Of a stretch of 64,000 bases of DNA, positions 25,706 through 38,560 are shown piece after piece. The stretch is from Dromaius novaehollandiae (taxonomy: Eukaryota; Chordata; Aves; Casuariiformes; Dromaiidae). Numbering within the stretch: the stretch's first letter is position 1; every line of letters starts with the position of its first letter. The DNA is taken from positions 59,000,841 through 59,064,840 of the forward strand of contig NC_088132.1 in assembly GCF_036370855.1 (NCBI RefSeq), in the 5' to 3' direction. The translations under genes were made by a program, and so were the position numbers. The notes under the pieces were generated by a model, which searched no databases, was not told the origin of the DNA, and saw nothing but the letters and a program-made list of their open reading frames with translations.

Positions 25706-26682
25706 CAAGCAGTTAAGTACCTGCAACGCCCATCAAGTATTAATTGAAAATAATAATGTCACAGTTTAGAGCAACTCTCTTGAAGAAAAGGCCTACGATA
25801 CCATTAACTCATCCTTCACATTCTGTGGGACTAAGTCATGTTCATGTTTATGGCCTCACTACAGTACTAATCTGACATGTGTCAGATTAAAGAGATTCAG
25901 ATGTCCTAAGCAGCCCAGGGGCACATAACAGCATGTCTGTTCCAAAGAATGAAAGATACGCACAGTACACACTGACGTTAATTGCGGGATGATCTTTTAA
26001 TGTGAAGGATCAAATACAGTCTATATGACTGGGAAGAAATGGATCTTCCTAGCAGAAAAGATTTGTAAGTTAATCAGGAAAATGTCTTTTAAATTTACAT
26101 GCTGAATTTTTCATGTAGTCTGTTTATTGACTCCAGCACTGACTCACACCAGGAGACTTTTATTCTGTCAATCCCTAATCACAATCAAGTACTAACAGTT
26201 ACAACAATGTAGCAATTTCCTTGTAACTGGGCAAACTACAGCATATTACAATATTAGCTTCCTTGGGACATAGCCATGTGTTCTGAATTTGAACAGAAAG
26301 AGTAATATAAGATATACAGAGAAGTTTATATACGATACTTTAAAAAGTCAAAAGCCTTTGAAGTGAGACAGTTTCACTGTGCAGTGCAGCATACAACACT
26401 AAATTTAAGACAGCAGGCCTAAGTTTTAGAAATGTTTGCAAGTAGCATACACTGAGTAAATTTGGAAAAGTCAGCAACTTTTTACTTAAAATTTGCAAAC
26501 AAGCTTGCCAATTTTACATTATTATGAAGAACAACGTGTAACCTCAGAAGTTGTTCAGACGGCTTAAACAGGAGATGTCTGGAAAAAACAAAATTTGTGT
26601 CAGCATACTTACAATTGTTCTAGTACCTGAAACTATCCATGACAGAGTAATGGAACTATTTTTGGATAATAATGTAAAGCCC

Positions 26683-26738
26683 AGTGAATGTGATAAACTC
26701 TCACATTCACACATTCACATTCAAGTGAATGTGATAAA
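26683..26738. repeat. Overlapping direct and inverted repeats forming two alternative hairpins
   Basis: AGTGAATGTGATAAA occurs at 26683-26697 and again at 26724-26738. Between them lies TCACATTCAC (26701-26710), complementary to GTGAATGTGA at 26684-26693 (10-bp stem, 7-nt loop). TCACATTCA at 26715-26723 pairs with TGAATGTGA at 26726-26734 across a 2-nt spacer. Confidence 0.92.
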
Positions 26739-27443
26739 AGTTTAATGGTTGAGAAAACCATACTGAAGTAGCCTGATAATTCAGATTTATGGTATTTCCC
26801 TGTAGAGAGCACTGTCTTCCTCAAATTTTTCACTGGAAGATGAATCCATCACTTAGTTTGATATGGTATGTCTGTCTCAGATGTAAAAGAATGTGCAAAT
26901 CAGCCTCAATATAAAAACGAGAGACCTAAATAGTAGCTTTTGCTGATCAAGGTCTTGAGGACTGTGGAACACAGGCAACTAAGTTTTTTTTAAGAGATCC
27001 AGCCTTCTGCTAAAATACGTATTTTTCACTGCTTTGTTTAGTAATACATTCCTTCTTGCTTATTTAATCTTCGGATACATATCTCTGTATGTTAGCATAA
27101 GAGATCTGCTGGGATCTTTACCTTAGGTTTCTCCTTACCACTGTATAAAAACTCAGTAATGAATCCTTGTCTCTGAAATAGATTGATCACCCTCATGGAA
27201 AAAAAGTAATTTTTTCACAGCCCTTAAAATTATTTGGAGTGTAAATACTACTGCACCATCACTCACTACAAGAGATCTAAATTTTTCTTCTGGGACACTA
27301 TTTTGAATTTATATATGTTCAGTGGTATTACTGTCTTCTGATAAGTCAATTGCCATGTCTCTGTGAAATAATCAAATAATCTATTCCAGGTTTATAGTCA
27401 GTTCTGACTGCAGAATAAAATTTGCTTCCACAACAGGTATCCT

Positions 27444-27491
27444 TGTTATTAAATTAAACATCTCTCATGTTATTAAATTAAACATCTCTCA
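27444..27491 (+). repeat. 24-bp perfect tandem duplication
   Basis: A 24-bp unit starting TGTTATTAAATTAAACATC at 27444-27467 repeats exactly at 27468-27491. Confidence 0.97.
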
Positions 27492-30400
27492 GATCACATA
27501 CTTACAAGCACTAAAATAGCCTTTTATTTCTCAAAGAGTCTATCTATGTCCTGGTAAGGGATCACTCTGCATTTTCAACTGTTTTGCATGTAAGTAGAAG
27601 ACTTCAAATTGCATTGTTATGTTTTGCATCATTATAAGAATTAAATTACCTTTTCAAGAGTGATGAATGATCTCCATTAAAACACAGACAAGAACTCTTA
27701 GCTAGAGATAACATTAGGAATAATACAGTGATTAGTACCAGGAATTCATGCTTTCACTGTTTGATTAGATGAGATGGAATCAAAATAATAGCTTGGAAAC
27801 CTAGCATTTTGAAATAGCTGCAGATGGTACTGATCTTGCAAGCACACTAGCAACTGGGAATCACATGAAAAAGAAATTAGAAAAGAGAATTAAAATACCA
27901 CAACTGATTAAAAGTAAATGCTATTTATGCTTATAATTATAGGGCTCTCAAGAGGAGAGAGAAAGGAAGAAATTTATTACAAAGAAAGATAAGGCGCATA
28001 TCCATCAGAGTAGGTTGTATAGTCATTAGTGCATGCTTTTCCCTCAGAACCAAAACACCTGTAAAGAGCTGTAGTGAATAAAGAAAATTCTGAGGTGCAA
28101 AGCCAGATTAACAGAAATTGCTGCTTCATTGTACAATGATCGTACTTAACTATCAGCTACATCTTAGGGCTTGGCATCATAGCTAACTTCAATAACTATA
28201 TAGTACATCAGGTGTAGCTGGCACAATAATGCCGTGCTGGCTGTCACACAGTAATTCTGTTTTGCAACTTCAAAGGTTTCAAAATAAACCTGGAGAACTA
28301 TCCCACTGAAAACTTTAAGACATTTATTTTTATTCAGTGAGTCAGCTGTAAAAAGAATGGCAATTTTAGGGTTGTACTATTTCATTGATGAGTTTCTTCT
28401 GACATTCTCTTATTTGGTATTTGGCTTTTGTGCAAAATTCATAAAAAATGGTAAACTTTGGAGAGAGAAATGTAACCACAGCAGGAAAAGACATAAAGAC
28501 ATTGTTATATCATAAAGTGGTAGGCACTCCACCTCATACTGTGCACATTGTTTCATTTTGCAAAGTCACTGAATGACAAGTAAGCAGAATTTGTATCCTA
28601 ACATCATAACTAATTCAGTTTATGATCTTTCCTGGGAGTTGCATTTGGTTACAAATACTTGAGAAATCTGGGAGAAATCTCCTAAAGAAGAAAATGCTAA
28701 GAAGTATGATATCATAAACTGAGAAGAATAAGACCTCTTTGCTCTGATAAACCAAAGCATTATGTTTCGTCAGGGAATCTGTAGTGCTGCAATGATGCAC
28801 CCAGTAAGTATAATCATTCTGAGCAGTCCAGGAAGAAAGGAGTTGGTACTAGGTCATTAAGAAACAGCTCCACACAGCAGTTTCAGACCAAGTATTACAC
28901 AGCGAAAATTAGGATTAAAGCCATTGTTAATATACAACCTCTGCCTTAGGAACAGCAAACAAAGAAAATCAGCCTTATATGGCAAAGTGCACATGGTTTT
29001 CCAATAATGTAACAGTGGCAAAACTACAAGAACACTAAGCTGCTTCTTGGGTACGGTAGAAGCTTTTATTTATGTTCTCTACTTACTATGTATATGCTAG
29101 TCTTGTAGATCAGCATTTTTTGAATACTCACCATTTCTAATGAGTTAGATTCTTGCGGTTTTGGCTATCTGATTCCAATTGAAACATCTGATTCAGCCAA
29201 ATCATGGTCCTTCCAGAAACGGTTATAGACCAAATGGACTTAAGTGAGCACAGATATAGTTCACTGAGTAAAACAAATCAGGCTCTTGGTTTTCTCCCTT
29301 TTCAAAGTAATTAAAGAACCATAAAGGGCCTGACCTCCACTATCCCTATTATAATTAAAATACATTAACCACCCCTTCCTTTTATTTTCTTAATCAGGAT
29401 GACTTCTTGATAGCGTGGTCATAAAAATCCAAATCCAGTGAATAAATATTTTGCAACTAATAGGTCTACTAGATCTTTTGAAGGGCAAGTATCTTCCATT
29501 TTTCTTATGTAAGTGCAGAGAAAGGAGAATTGTAGAGCAGCTAAGAATAATGAGAACCAAGATTTCCCTGTACTTGGGGAAACCCTGGTAAGGTTACAAG
29601 AAAAGTGGATGCTCGGTTCCAGAATGGCAATCATGGCTTGAGGCAGAGATCCAAAACTGAGTAACTATGAGGTTACACTGTTAGGCACTTAATGAATCAG
29701 ATGCAATGTCCTTTGCCCCCAAAATGATTTTGCAATGGAATTATTCTGCACTTAGAAACTGTTTAGGAAAAACAAACAAGGATATTAAAGAGTTCAGTTA
29801 AAATAGCTTGTAAACAATTGAATAAGTAAATTAAAGTCTTGAGGTCACATCACTGTACGGTGAGCAGAACTGCATTCAGTATCTTAAAATTGCTTGATTT
29901 TTCTCTTAAATGTTGAAATTAATCAAATGAAAGTTGTCTTTATTACACCAGTAGCATGTCCATTAAAATTCAGTTTCACTGTTTATAATTCACCTTCTGT
30001 TTTTCTCTCTAGTAATTTTATTTCAATTTTATTAGGATTCCCTGGCGGCTTTTCCTTTCATTTTTTCTGATTACAGTCTTTTTTTATTCAACTACAGTAT
30101 GCTTTTTATCTATAACATCTTTCAGAACAGTACAAAAAAACCCCACCAGAGACAGTGAAGAATGAGTGAATGAATGATCCTTAAACACACAAGTCAATAC
30201 AGAAAGTTGATATAACCCACCCTCACCACCATTAGCACATTCTGTCAAGTCAGCTGAAGTTGACAGTATCATCACATTTGTGATAGGGAGCCATACAACC
30301 ATGGTTGGAAGATTCCCACAGCCCTGCCAGATTCCTCAAGGGGATTAGCACTTGTCTGATTGCAGTACACAACAAAGACATTGTTAAAGTATCAGTGCAT

Positions 30401-33400
30401 CAATCAGGAGAAATTTGGAGACTTTGAAGTTTAAAAAAATAAAACAACAGTGTGGGAAAAAAGCAGTTACAATAGTTAAGTGCAATTATGTTGCTCTAAT
30501 TTAGTCTGATGACACACATTTTGATGACTCAAGTTTTCTCCTTAGCAATGTGTCAGTAACAAACTTGGAAATAACTTTATTTTATTTCATCAAATAATAT
30601 GATAGTTACTTGAAAATATTTCAGCTTTATGTGTTTTTTTTTCACTAGCAAGAAGCTAACAAAATATAAAAGAACATTAATTGTGATTAACTGTAAGTCT
30701 CAGACTCACAATTAAGCGTGCAGAGTCTGAGATTGCACTTCTCCACCTTATTGCTAGTCATCCCTACTCCCAGCAGCTGATTGCAGAAGGTAGTGCAAAA
30801 GTCTAAGGTGGTGCACCTATGAAGTGGGTGTAGTAATTTCCAATCTACTTCCTTCTAAATCTCTCTCTGCTTTGCAGGTAATGCATAAATTTCAGCTGAA
30901 TAACATTCACTGATAAGAATGACAGTAAACAATAGCCACATTGTTTCCTATGAGCATAAAGACATTGTGTTGCAGTTTACTGTTGCAACCATATTCTAGT
31001 AAACAGACTTCTACATATTGAAATGTGTGGGCTTTTATTTGGATAAATAATTTATATACCTGTTTTGGTAGGCTCTGAACTAGATGTCATGTACCAGAGA
31101 TGTCAAGTATAGGGATATACTCAAACTGAAGGTACAAGAAAAATTCACTAAACCTTGCTGTGATTTCCCAAGAAAATTGCACTAGCTGCAGAACTTCTCA
31201 TAACTTCTTAAATAAATCCAATAAATATCATACTTTTAAGAAATGTTCCAAAAATCAGTATGTCTCCAACAGCATCTCTAAAAGATTAGTGGCAGAGCTA
31301 AGGATGCAGAAATTCAACATATGTAGATAATCTGAAGCACACATTCAGAAAGCACAGAGAACAGCAACAAGAGATTTTGTTATACAGCTGTCCTTACTAC
31401 ATTTGTTCCTACTACAAATAAGTCTTATGGAAGTTTACACTGTTCCAACTGAGTTTGAAACTTGTGTCACAGCTGATAAGTCTTTCAGTCCAAATAATCT
31501 AATTTTTTCAAATAGCATTGAGCTCTTCTGGTAAAATCAGAGGACATGCTGGCATAAGCATGAACTCAGACAGATCCTAAATGAGACCATGCAGCCAAAG
31601 GAACTGGATAACATTCTTAGTCCAGAGTCCATGGACTTTGCAATGACTTTTGTAAAAATTATGTCCATCACTTAGTGCATCACAGAAAGATGAGTAAGCA
31701 GGGCTTATACTAGCAAGGAAAACTGTACAGCAATGCACTTGTTCTATCTAGTATGCTACAATCATGTTCTACAAACAGTGCAACCACTGGTCATGGGATA
31801 AGTAGGTTTGCGTGCTGTTAGGACAGAAGCAGGACAGACATATCATGCTCACTCTATCCTGGACAACCACAGGAAGGAGCCAAACTTAACAACTGAGTAC
31901 TAAGTGCCTATTCCGGCAGATGTACTCATAAAGATCATGAGGAAAGAAGACAATGGGCTCATGTATCATCTGTAATTCCAACAGTTTAGGAATCCCATTC
32001 TCTTGAACCAAGTGACCACAATCAACATCACCCACACTTCACTACTACCATATCCACAGTCATGCTGCCAACCAGAAATTGGTCAGCCGTTGAAATACAA
32101 AAGTTGAAATGAAACAGCAGATTGTAATGCTGTATTTTCAAGACACTGATTCTTGAACCTAACCCAGTTCACTGCAGCATGAGCAGTCAACACAACTACC
32201 TGAGTAAAACACAAGCCTTGTGGTAAAACAGGTTTGATTAAAACATTCTTAGATTCAGACAAATTCTAGTCACGTAGAAATAAGGTAAAAAAAATTGTCT
32301 GTTTAAGTTGCACATCTGGCTTTAACCATCACCATATCACAGGCTGAGAAATAATGAACCTGTCAGAAAGAAATCAGACTGACTGACAAACTTGAGCTCG
32401 AGCTACCCACTTTGAGCATGAGAAGATCCATTTTTTACTGCTACACAGATACGCAGGAGAAAAATGCTATCATCACTTGCTTACTAGAGACCAAAAATTA
32501 AAAAAACAGGAAAAAGTGAATAATACCTTCCTAAAAGCTACGCCAGTCTCCTAACATGAAGACCTAGGCTATTCTATGGCCCTGATTATTGCTTGAGAGC
32601 TTGGAACAATAGGGATGAAATTGGAGAAACTCTGAGGCATGAATTCTCAGTTAAATATGCATGGTTAGACGATCTGCAGAGAGCCGGAACTGGCAAGAAA
32701 CAGGCCAGGTTATGAAGCTTTCAGTTTGTATGTGCCAACAGAACATTAAAGGTGCATAAGGATTTGCAAATGCTACACTATTTGAAAATCTGTTCTGCCT
32801 TTATTTTTTTGTTTTACTGCCTTTGAGAGGAGAGGAATTAAGAGTGTCAAATTACAAAGTGGAATTCCTACTGCTGACCAGAAAACATTGGATTTCCTTT
32901 TTTCCTAAGGGAGAGAACAGTAGCCACTGTTACGGCTTTCTGGAAGTTTATTTCTAAGCAGTATCATAAAACTAAATATGGACAAGTTTTAGAACTATAG
33001 AAATCTAATAGATTGACAAGACTCTCTGTCTGTGTAGGCTTTATTATGGGTCTACCAAAAGAAAATCCTACCTTAAACATATTTTTTTCCTTTCTGAGGT
33101 TTGTAGCTATCATTTGATCTTTATGAACAATTCCTTTCATTTCCAGATTTTTGAGTGAAAGGAAGAGGAAATGGAGATTATAGTATTTTCAAGACAGCCC
33201 ATTTATTTTAATGATAGTTCCCAATACTAGCGGGTCCATTTTGCAACTGAAGTTCCATGAATAAATGTATCTTTGGTATCTTTCTCTGGAGTCATATCTA
33301 GCTAACATTTATTTTAAATAACATTAAAATAAGAATATAGTGTTTGTAATATGCATCGGTAAAACAAATTCCCATTACCAACTGAGAAGTAAGTTTCTCT

Positions 33401-34369
33401 TCTTCCAACAGTGCCATAAATGGTTTTTGGCACTTCATACCTTCACATTACTTTTCAAAATAAGACTATGATTCCATAATAAATACAATTTTATCAGGGA
33501 ACAGGAATCAGACAATTTTCCCTGAACCAAGAACATGACTCCAGTTTACATGATAAACTGGGATCTTTAATTCAGCTCTGCAGCTAGACTGGCCTGGTTT
33601 ATAATATAAGCTCAGGTCAAGTGATCAACATCTTGAACAAAGTTTTTCCAAAAGGCACCATCTTTGGCATAGCCCTCGTCTCTATTTCTAAAAGTATCCC
33701 TATAACAGTTAAACAATCTCCTTTCTTCTTCTCACCATTTTTTTCCCATGTGGGCAACTAAGACACACAGATTATAATTAATCATTAATAAACTCAGAAC
33801 CTTCTAAGTTCAGCTTTTAGGCAAAGTCTATTAAAGGTGCTGTTTCATGCTTCCAGCTTGCCCGTGGCTATTGCTACACCCAATACAAGGGAGGCTGCTG
33901 GAAAGCACAGCTGGGCTGAGGGGCAGCGAGGAAGGATGGTGTGGTACCATCCCCTTTGGCTGCAACCTTCAGCTAGTCTGCATTAAGTGTAATGTGAAAC
34001 TGGACCCTCAAACCAATGAAAATCTGCTCTTCACTCATAATCAATTAATGACTCTTTGCATATCAACGCAGTATTCAGCCCCTAAGACAGCAGGGGGAGA
34101 AAGGAATGCTTTAAGCCTGGTGTAGTTCTGTGCACACTTTCTGGGCTGAGAGTTATGGAGCTAAACAATGTTGGATCTCTGATACCTCTAGGGTTTTGAT
34201 GATTGTCAGTGTCTTATAGTTACTAATGGCCTAGCTAATGTTTAGAATGAAATCTAAGTGATTTCACCAAGTATTCCTAAAACATTTTCTTTTCTTCTTA
34301 TGCACATCAGCAGTACATTTACCTACAGCACAATGAAAATAAACTATGGATAAAAGCAGTACTTTTAAA

Positions 34370-34590
34370 CAAGAAAAAAACTTCTTTACTGTGAGGGTGG
34401 ATGAGCACTGGCACAGGTTGCCCAGGCAGGTTGCAGGGTCTCCATCCTTGGAGACACTCAAAACCCAGCTGGACACAGTCCTGGGCAAACTGCTCTACCT
34501 GATCCTGCTTGAGCAGGGAGGGTTGGACCAGATGATTTCCAGAGGTCCCTTCCAACCCCAGCTATTGTGTGACTCTGTGATTTTACATAT
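34370..34590 (+). mobile_element. CR1 LINE 3' end, bird-type subfamily
   Basis: Plus-strand CR1 tail with recognisable landmarks: GAGCACTGGCACAGGTTGCC, CATCCTTGGAGACACTCAAA, CAGCTGGACACAGTCCTG, GGTTGGACCAGATGATTTCC, AGAGGTCCCTTCCAACCCC, and the terminal ATTGTGTGACTCTGTGA near 34562-34580. This is the best-preserved CR1 here and the main evidence that the genome is avian. It is strongly 5'-truncated, as usual for CR1. Edges are judged by eye. Confidence 0.93.
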
Positions 34591-36412
34591 AAAAATGGAC
34601 CATTATTTTATTTTGACATGCCAGCAAACAGATGTTATTAAAACACATTAATTAAAAGGATGGATAGTGGCTGTTATTAAAAAGCCAGCTTTTGCTAGAA
34701 GCTGCAGTGATGCTTACAAATACACTCCTATAGGACATGAGAGGAATAGCTGTTAAACAATGTTGTTATAATACAGTCTCAGCATCATCACTGCTTCTAA
34801 AGAGAATAGATGCCAATGCACTAAGTAATTTAATCTTGGTGTTTAGAATCAAAGACTCAAAATGTGAAATTTAGAAGTACAACAAACTTTGATAAACTAG
34901 CAGCTTCCTTCCTCTGGATTTAGGTTTTGGATTGGGCTCATCCATATTTTATTTCTCAAGTTAAATATAAGATGCATAATTCATTGAATAGTACAAACAC
35001 CCTCAATAATATTTGTGGGTTAATAATGAGATTTTCCTCCTAACACTGCACTCAGTCTTTTTAGCTCTGTTCACTCTCTCCAAAAAGAGAAATGGGATGG
35101 CTTCTTGCAGTTTTATTTACTGCTATAAATAGAATAAAAATTTGGACAGAAAATCTTCCTTTTTGCATGTAAAGGTTTCCCCTTTTCTAAAGGCAGAATA
35201 ATGGCTAAAAAAATTGTTTTTAGCTGTTTGTTTAACATACCATGACCTTACTTTCTTTATTACAAAATAAATACAGAAAAAAGCTGAATTCTAAAAAGTC
35301 CTCCATATACAACAATGTACATGAAATCCCCAGGTAATGTGGACAGAGATCATTACCAAAAAATCCTACTGTTAACAAGCAATTATAACTCAACAGAATT
35401 TCAGACACTCTATACCTGCTGCCTCTAAGAGAAAATCTCTCAGTCATTCACTTCTGTCAACATTTCTTCAGAGTGGACTACCTTCTAGGGCAATTATAAA
35501 CAAAAAATGCAATGTTACACTCAATTCCTCCCACATTTTTCAGAATCCAGCTGGGATATTTTAATAAGTTTTCTTTGATACTAAAAATGTGCTTATGTTT
35601 TACTCAGCCAAAGACTGAGCCATTTCAACTGTTCTGGGTTTCTTTAGGCTGAATTTATGGAAAAAGAAAACTACCAGCAAATTCTTACTCGGGCTTTTAC
35701 ACTCCATTAGTCTATGAGCTTGAGCTAGAAGCACAATAATAGTTAATGTAAATGCTGCTTTTATCCATTTGTTTTAATACATGGTGACAATGCTCTCTTC
35801 ATTATAAAATCTTCATTATAAAGTAAAACCAAAACAGAATTGAAAAGGCAAGAGAATTACTTTTTTTCTAAAACATGTCACTGCTGGGGGGGGGGGGGGG
35901 GGGGGGTGACCAGACCAGATTAATAGCTACCTTGATATTATTTCACACACTTTGTCAATCAAATATGACTTGTAAAATGGAATATTTGAAAACAAAGCAA
36001 AGAAGACAAGAATTGGAGTGAAAATTCAGTAAATCTACAGGGGCCACGTACAAAGCAGCAGTGTTTTTATGGTTCTTGGGATGACAGTCATGATTTTCAC
36101 AGCCTTTTAAAAAGGTTTCTATTACCACTAATACACAGGGCAAAACTGTGTTTTCATGGATAAACCTGCGCTGGTGAGCAACACCCAGAAAATAACATTT
36201 GGAGTCTCAGACCTGCCAATACAGGAATCTATAGATAAAAAGATATTTGTTATACTGAGTTAAGTAGTGTCAAGCCAGAACTGAGATGTATGTCTGGCAG
36301 AAGTCAAGTCAAAAGGCAAAGGTTCACGCCCCAAAGCCTCTGACTTGATGGTCTCAGTGCTCATCTTCTCATTGTCCAGAGACCTATTAAACTTTTTTTC
36401 CCAGTGAGACAA
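34591..36412. other. AT-rich intergenic sequence
   Basis: No gene or interspersed repeat recognised. Contains a G21 homopolymer at 35886-35906. Confidence 0.5.
35886..35906 (+). repeat. G21 homopolymer
   Basis: Twenty-one consecutive G in an AT-rich background, preceded by CTGCT and followed by TGACC. Length may be unreliable in sequencing. Confidence 0.95.
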
Positions 36413-36645
36413 GATAAACCAAAGTACCATAAGGGCTCGGATGTCCTTGGATAAGTCAGGATAAACTAAAGTAACATAAAGGCTTAGATGTCCTTGGATA
36501 AGTCATTTTAGCTCTCTATGTCTAAATTCCCGATAAAAAGTTATAGTGTTCTCCTACTTTATCAGCATTCTGTGAGAATGTATGCAATGAAGAAAGCAAG
36601 GTTCTAACATACTATGTTAATAGGCCCATCAAGTGATGTTTCAGG
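36413..36645 (+). mobile_element. MIR-type SINE fossil with an internal duplication
   Basis: GTCCTTGGATAAGTCATTTT, then AGCTCTCTATGTCTAAATTC, then a block ending TCTGTGAGAATGTATGCAA, resemble the core and 3' part of MIR (the pattern ...gaccttgggcaagtcacttaacctctctgtgcctcagtttcc...). The start of the core is duplicated: 36413-36459 and 36460-36505 are two copies of a unit of about 47 bp at roughly 87% identity. The 3' limit near 36645 is approximate. Confidence 0.7.
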
Positions 36646-37560
36646 CAGAATTTTAGATGCCATAAAATGATTTGGGTAGGCCACAGATGTCCTAACCAAA
36701 GTTTTCCATTCATTACTGTGGGCTTTATGCCCAAAACTACTCAACAAACATTGCTGAATACAGAACACAGCTTACTTTGTTTGTATGCGTATTTGCTGAG
36801 TTCTAACTCCTTGTTTGCCTGAAGAACTCATAAGAATGCATAATACAAAGCAAGACACAGTCCTTTATTTTTATCACGGTTCTGAATGCCAGAATCGGGC
36901 AGCACAGAACTGTGGCTTTGGTGTAGTACCTTGTTGTGGCTTTTGGAGACTCGTCCAAATAAGCACTACATTCCTTAGATCCAATTCTAGTGATTCTGAC
37001 TGTACTTTTTCTAACTATAGCCCTGCAGACAAAATATAGCTGCCTTTGTTGCTATTGAGTTTAGCCAGAATTAGAGGATGAACATCCCGTAGCTACTTTG
37101 ATGATGGCAGTCTATAGCCAATTTTTAGAAACTTGGCAGCAGATACATCACCAACCTTTCCAGTATCTCTTCACCACACCCCACAGAAATAATACTCTCA
37201 GGAGGGAACACTCACGCAACAAGAACTGAATGCATCATCCCGTTTGCCTCAGCTAACCACGGTATGCAACTATCACAAGGGCTGTTACTGAACCCATCCA
37301 TGGTTGGATGGCTGACTCATTCTGCTTACTCTCTGCCAAAATGTTTTTACTGCTCTCTGCAGCAGTTCTGTTCTACATAGATGCACTCATACACACATTG
37401 TAAGGCACCAGAAGAATACCTCTGAAAACACTGGAACCAGAATATCTAAATGAGCTTGGGACCCTAGGTAACTGTTCATGTTGTTTGCTTAACCAGGATC
37501 TTCCCACATCTGAAACTGAGTAACGTCCATTTGCAGCAACAAAGACTGTAAATTGAAAGA
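36646..37560. other. Unassigned intergenic sequence
   Basis: No coding exon or repeat signature recognised. Confidence 0.5.
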
Positions 37561-37579
37561 GTTAGGCCATTTAGTTCAA

Positions 37580-38560
37580 AACCTGCTAACGCCCCCCCAC
37601 ACACATCAATCCCTGATTGTCTCAGTGGGGGCTTGACATCCCCCCCACACACATACACACATGCACATGCATGCGGCTAGGGCTCTTCAGCGACTGCCTG
37701 AACCCCCTGCCTGGCCCCAGTTCTGCACGCACTGTCTCCATGCCCTGGCTCTGGGACCCCTGAAGTGGCTCCATGGCAGCCCGCAGCAAGTCCCCCTCTG
37801 AGCCAAGATTTCTGCAAGCATGACAACACACCCGGCTGCAGGGGACTGCTGTTCAAAGAGGGACAAATTGTCCTGACCAGTCTCACTGGGGGTCTCCACT
37901 TACACCCTCTTCCTAGGGTTCAGGAGCAAAATTTCAGCTCATGGCTTGGGCCTTGGGTCCTTGCCTGAGCTGTGCTAGAGACATGCCTGTTCACAATACT
38001 GTCTCTAGCCCTGTAATGTGGATGGGCCTCAGACCTGTTTTGTAGCCTTGTCTCCAGCCCTGTCTCTAGCCTCAACTCCAGCTGCTCCTGACTGGACCAC
38101 ACCTGGATGGACCCTGGACCTGGCTCATCACCTCTCCTTGTCTGGGGCTGACTATGGGCCCTGTTACTAGCACCTGCCTCTGCTAAGCCTGTTCAGGTAC
38201 TGGAGGACTGTGCCCTGGTTGGTAAGGAAACTGCCCATGCTAGGGTCACATTTGTTTTGTAGTTGGGATTAGGATTAGAAGAGAGACAAAGCCGAGAGTT
38301 CTAGCTATTGGGGGGGGGGGGGTTAGGGTCAAGTTTTTTCATTTAGACTGTTTGCCTCCTGTGTTTTGTAAGTCACCTGCCTATTTCTCAGTTGGATTTC
38401 CTAGATCCTAGGAGTACAAACCTGATTTCACATAGAGACTGCATATCTTGGTGTGTCGGGCTCCATCACACATAGGGGTTATCAGTAATTCTGTCACTAT
38501 TACCCCTTCTTATCAGGACCTTCTGGGTAGCAGTGGGGTGGCACAGGTCACTGTAATAGG
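37580..38560. other. GC-rich block of unknown origin
   Basis: About 1 kb clearly richer in G+C than its surroundings, starting in CA-rich/C-run sequence (CCCCCCCACACACAT occurs near 37592, and a similar run near 37640). A TGTCTC(T/C)AGCC-like motif recurs several times around 37990-38070. It ends near a G13 run (38310-38322) and telomere-like hexamers (GGATTAGGATTAG near 38267; GGTTAGGG near 38321). All reading frames are short and unrecognised. It could be an unfamiliar repeat, an old LTR or a local GC-rich insert. Confidence 0.5.
38310..38322 (+). repeat. G13 homopolymer
   Basis: Thirteen consecutive G followed by TTAGGGTC. Confidence 0.95.

Larger units (their letters stand above)
17701..34369. 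other. AT-rich intergenic sequence
   Basis: No coding exon, RNA gene or clear interspersed repeat recognised. Contains a T19 tract (21837-21855), several 20-28-bp tandem duplications (23148, 25531, 25637, 27444) and a hairpin cluster at 26683-26738. A locally GC-richer stretch at about 20460-20720 has no identity I can assign. Confidence 0.5.

Noticed and set aside
25461..25769. 102-codon plus-strand frame
   Set aside because: It spans two recent direct duplications that kept the frame open by chance (periods 23 and 41), has no recognisable domain and lies in intergenic DNA.
34319..34651. Short frames with protein-like appearance around 34.3-34.6 kb
   Set aside because: They fall in the non-coding 3' end of a CR1 copy.
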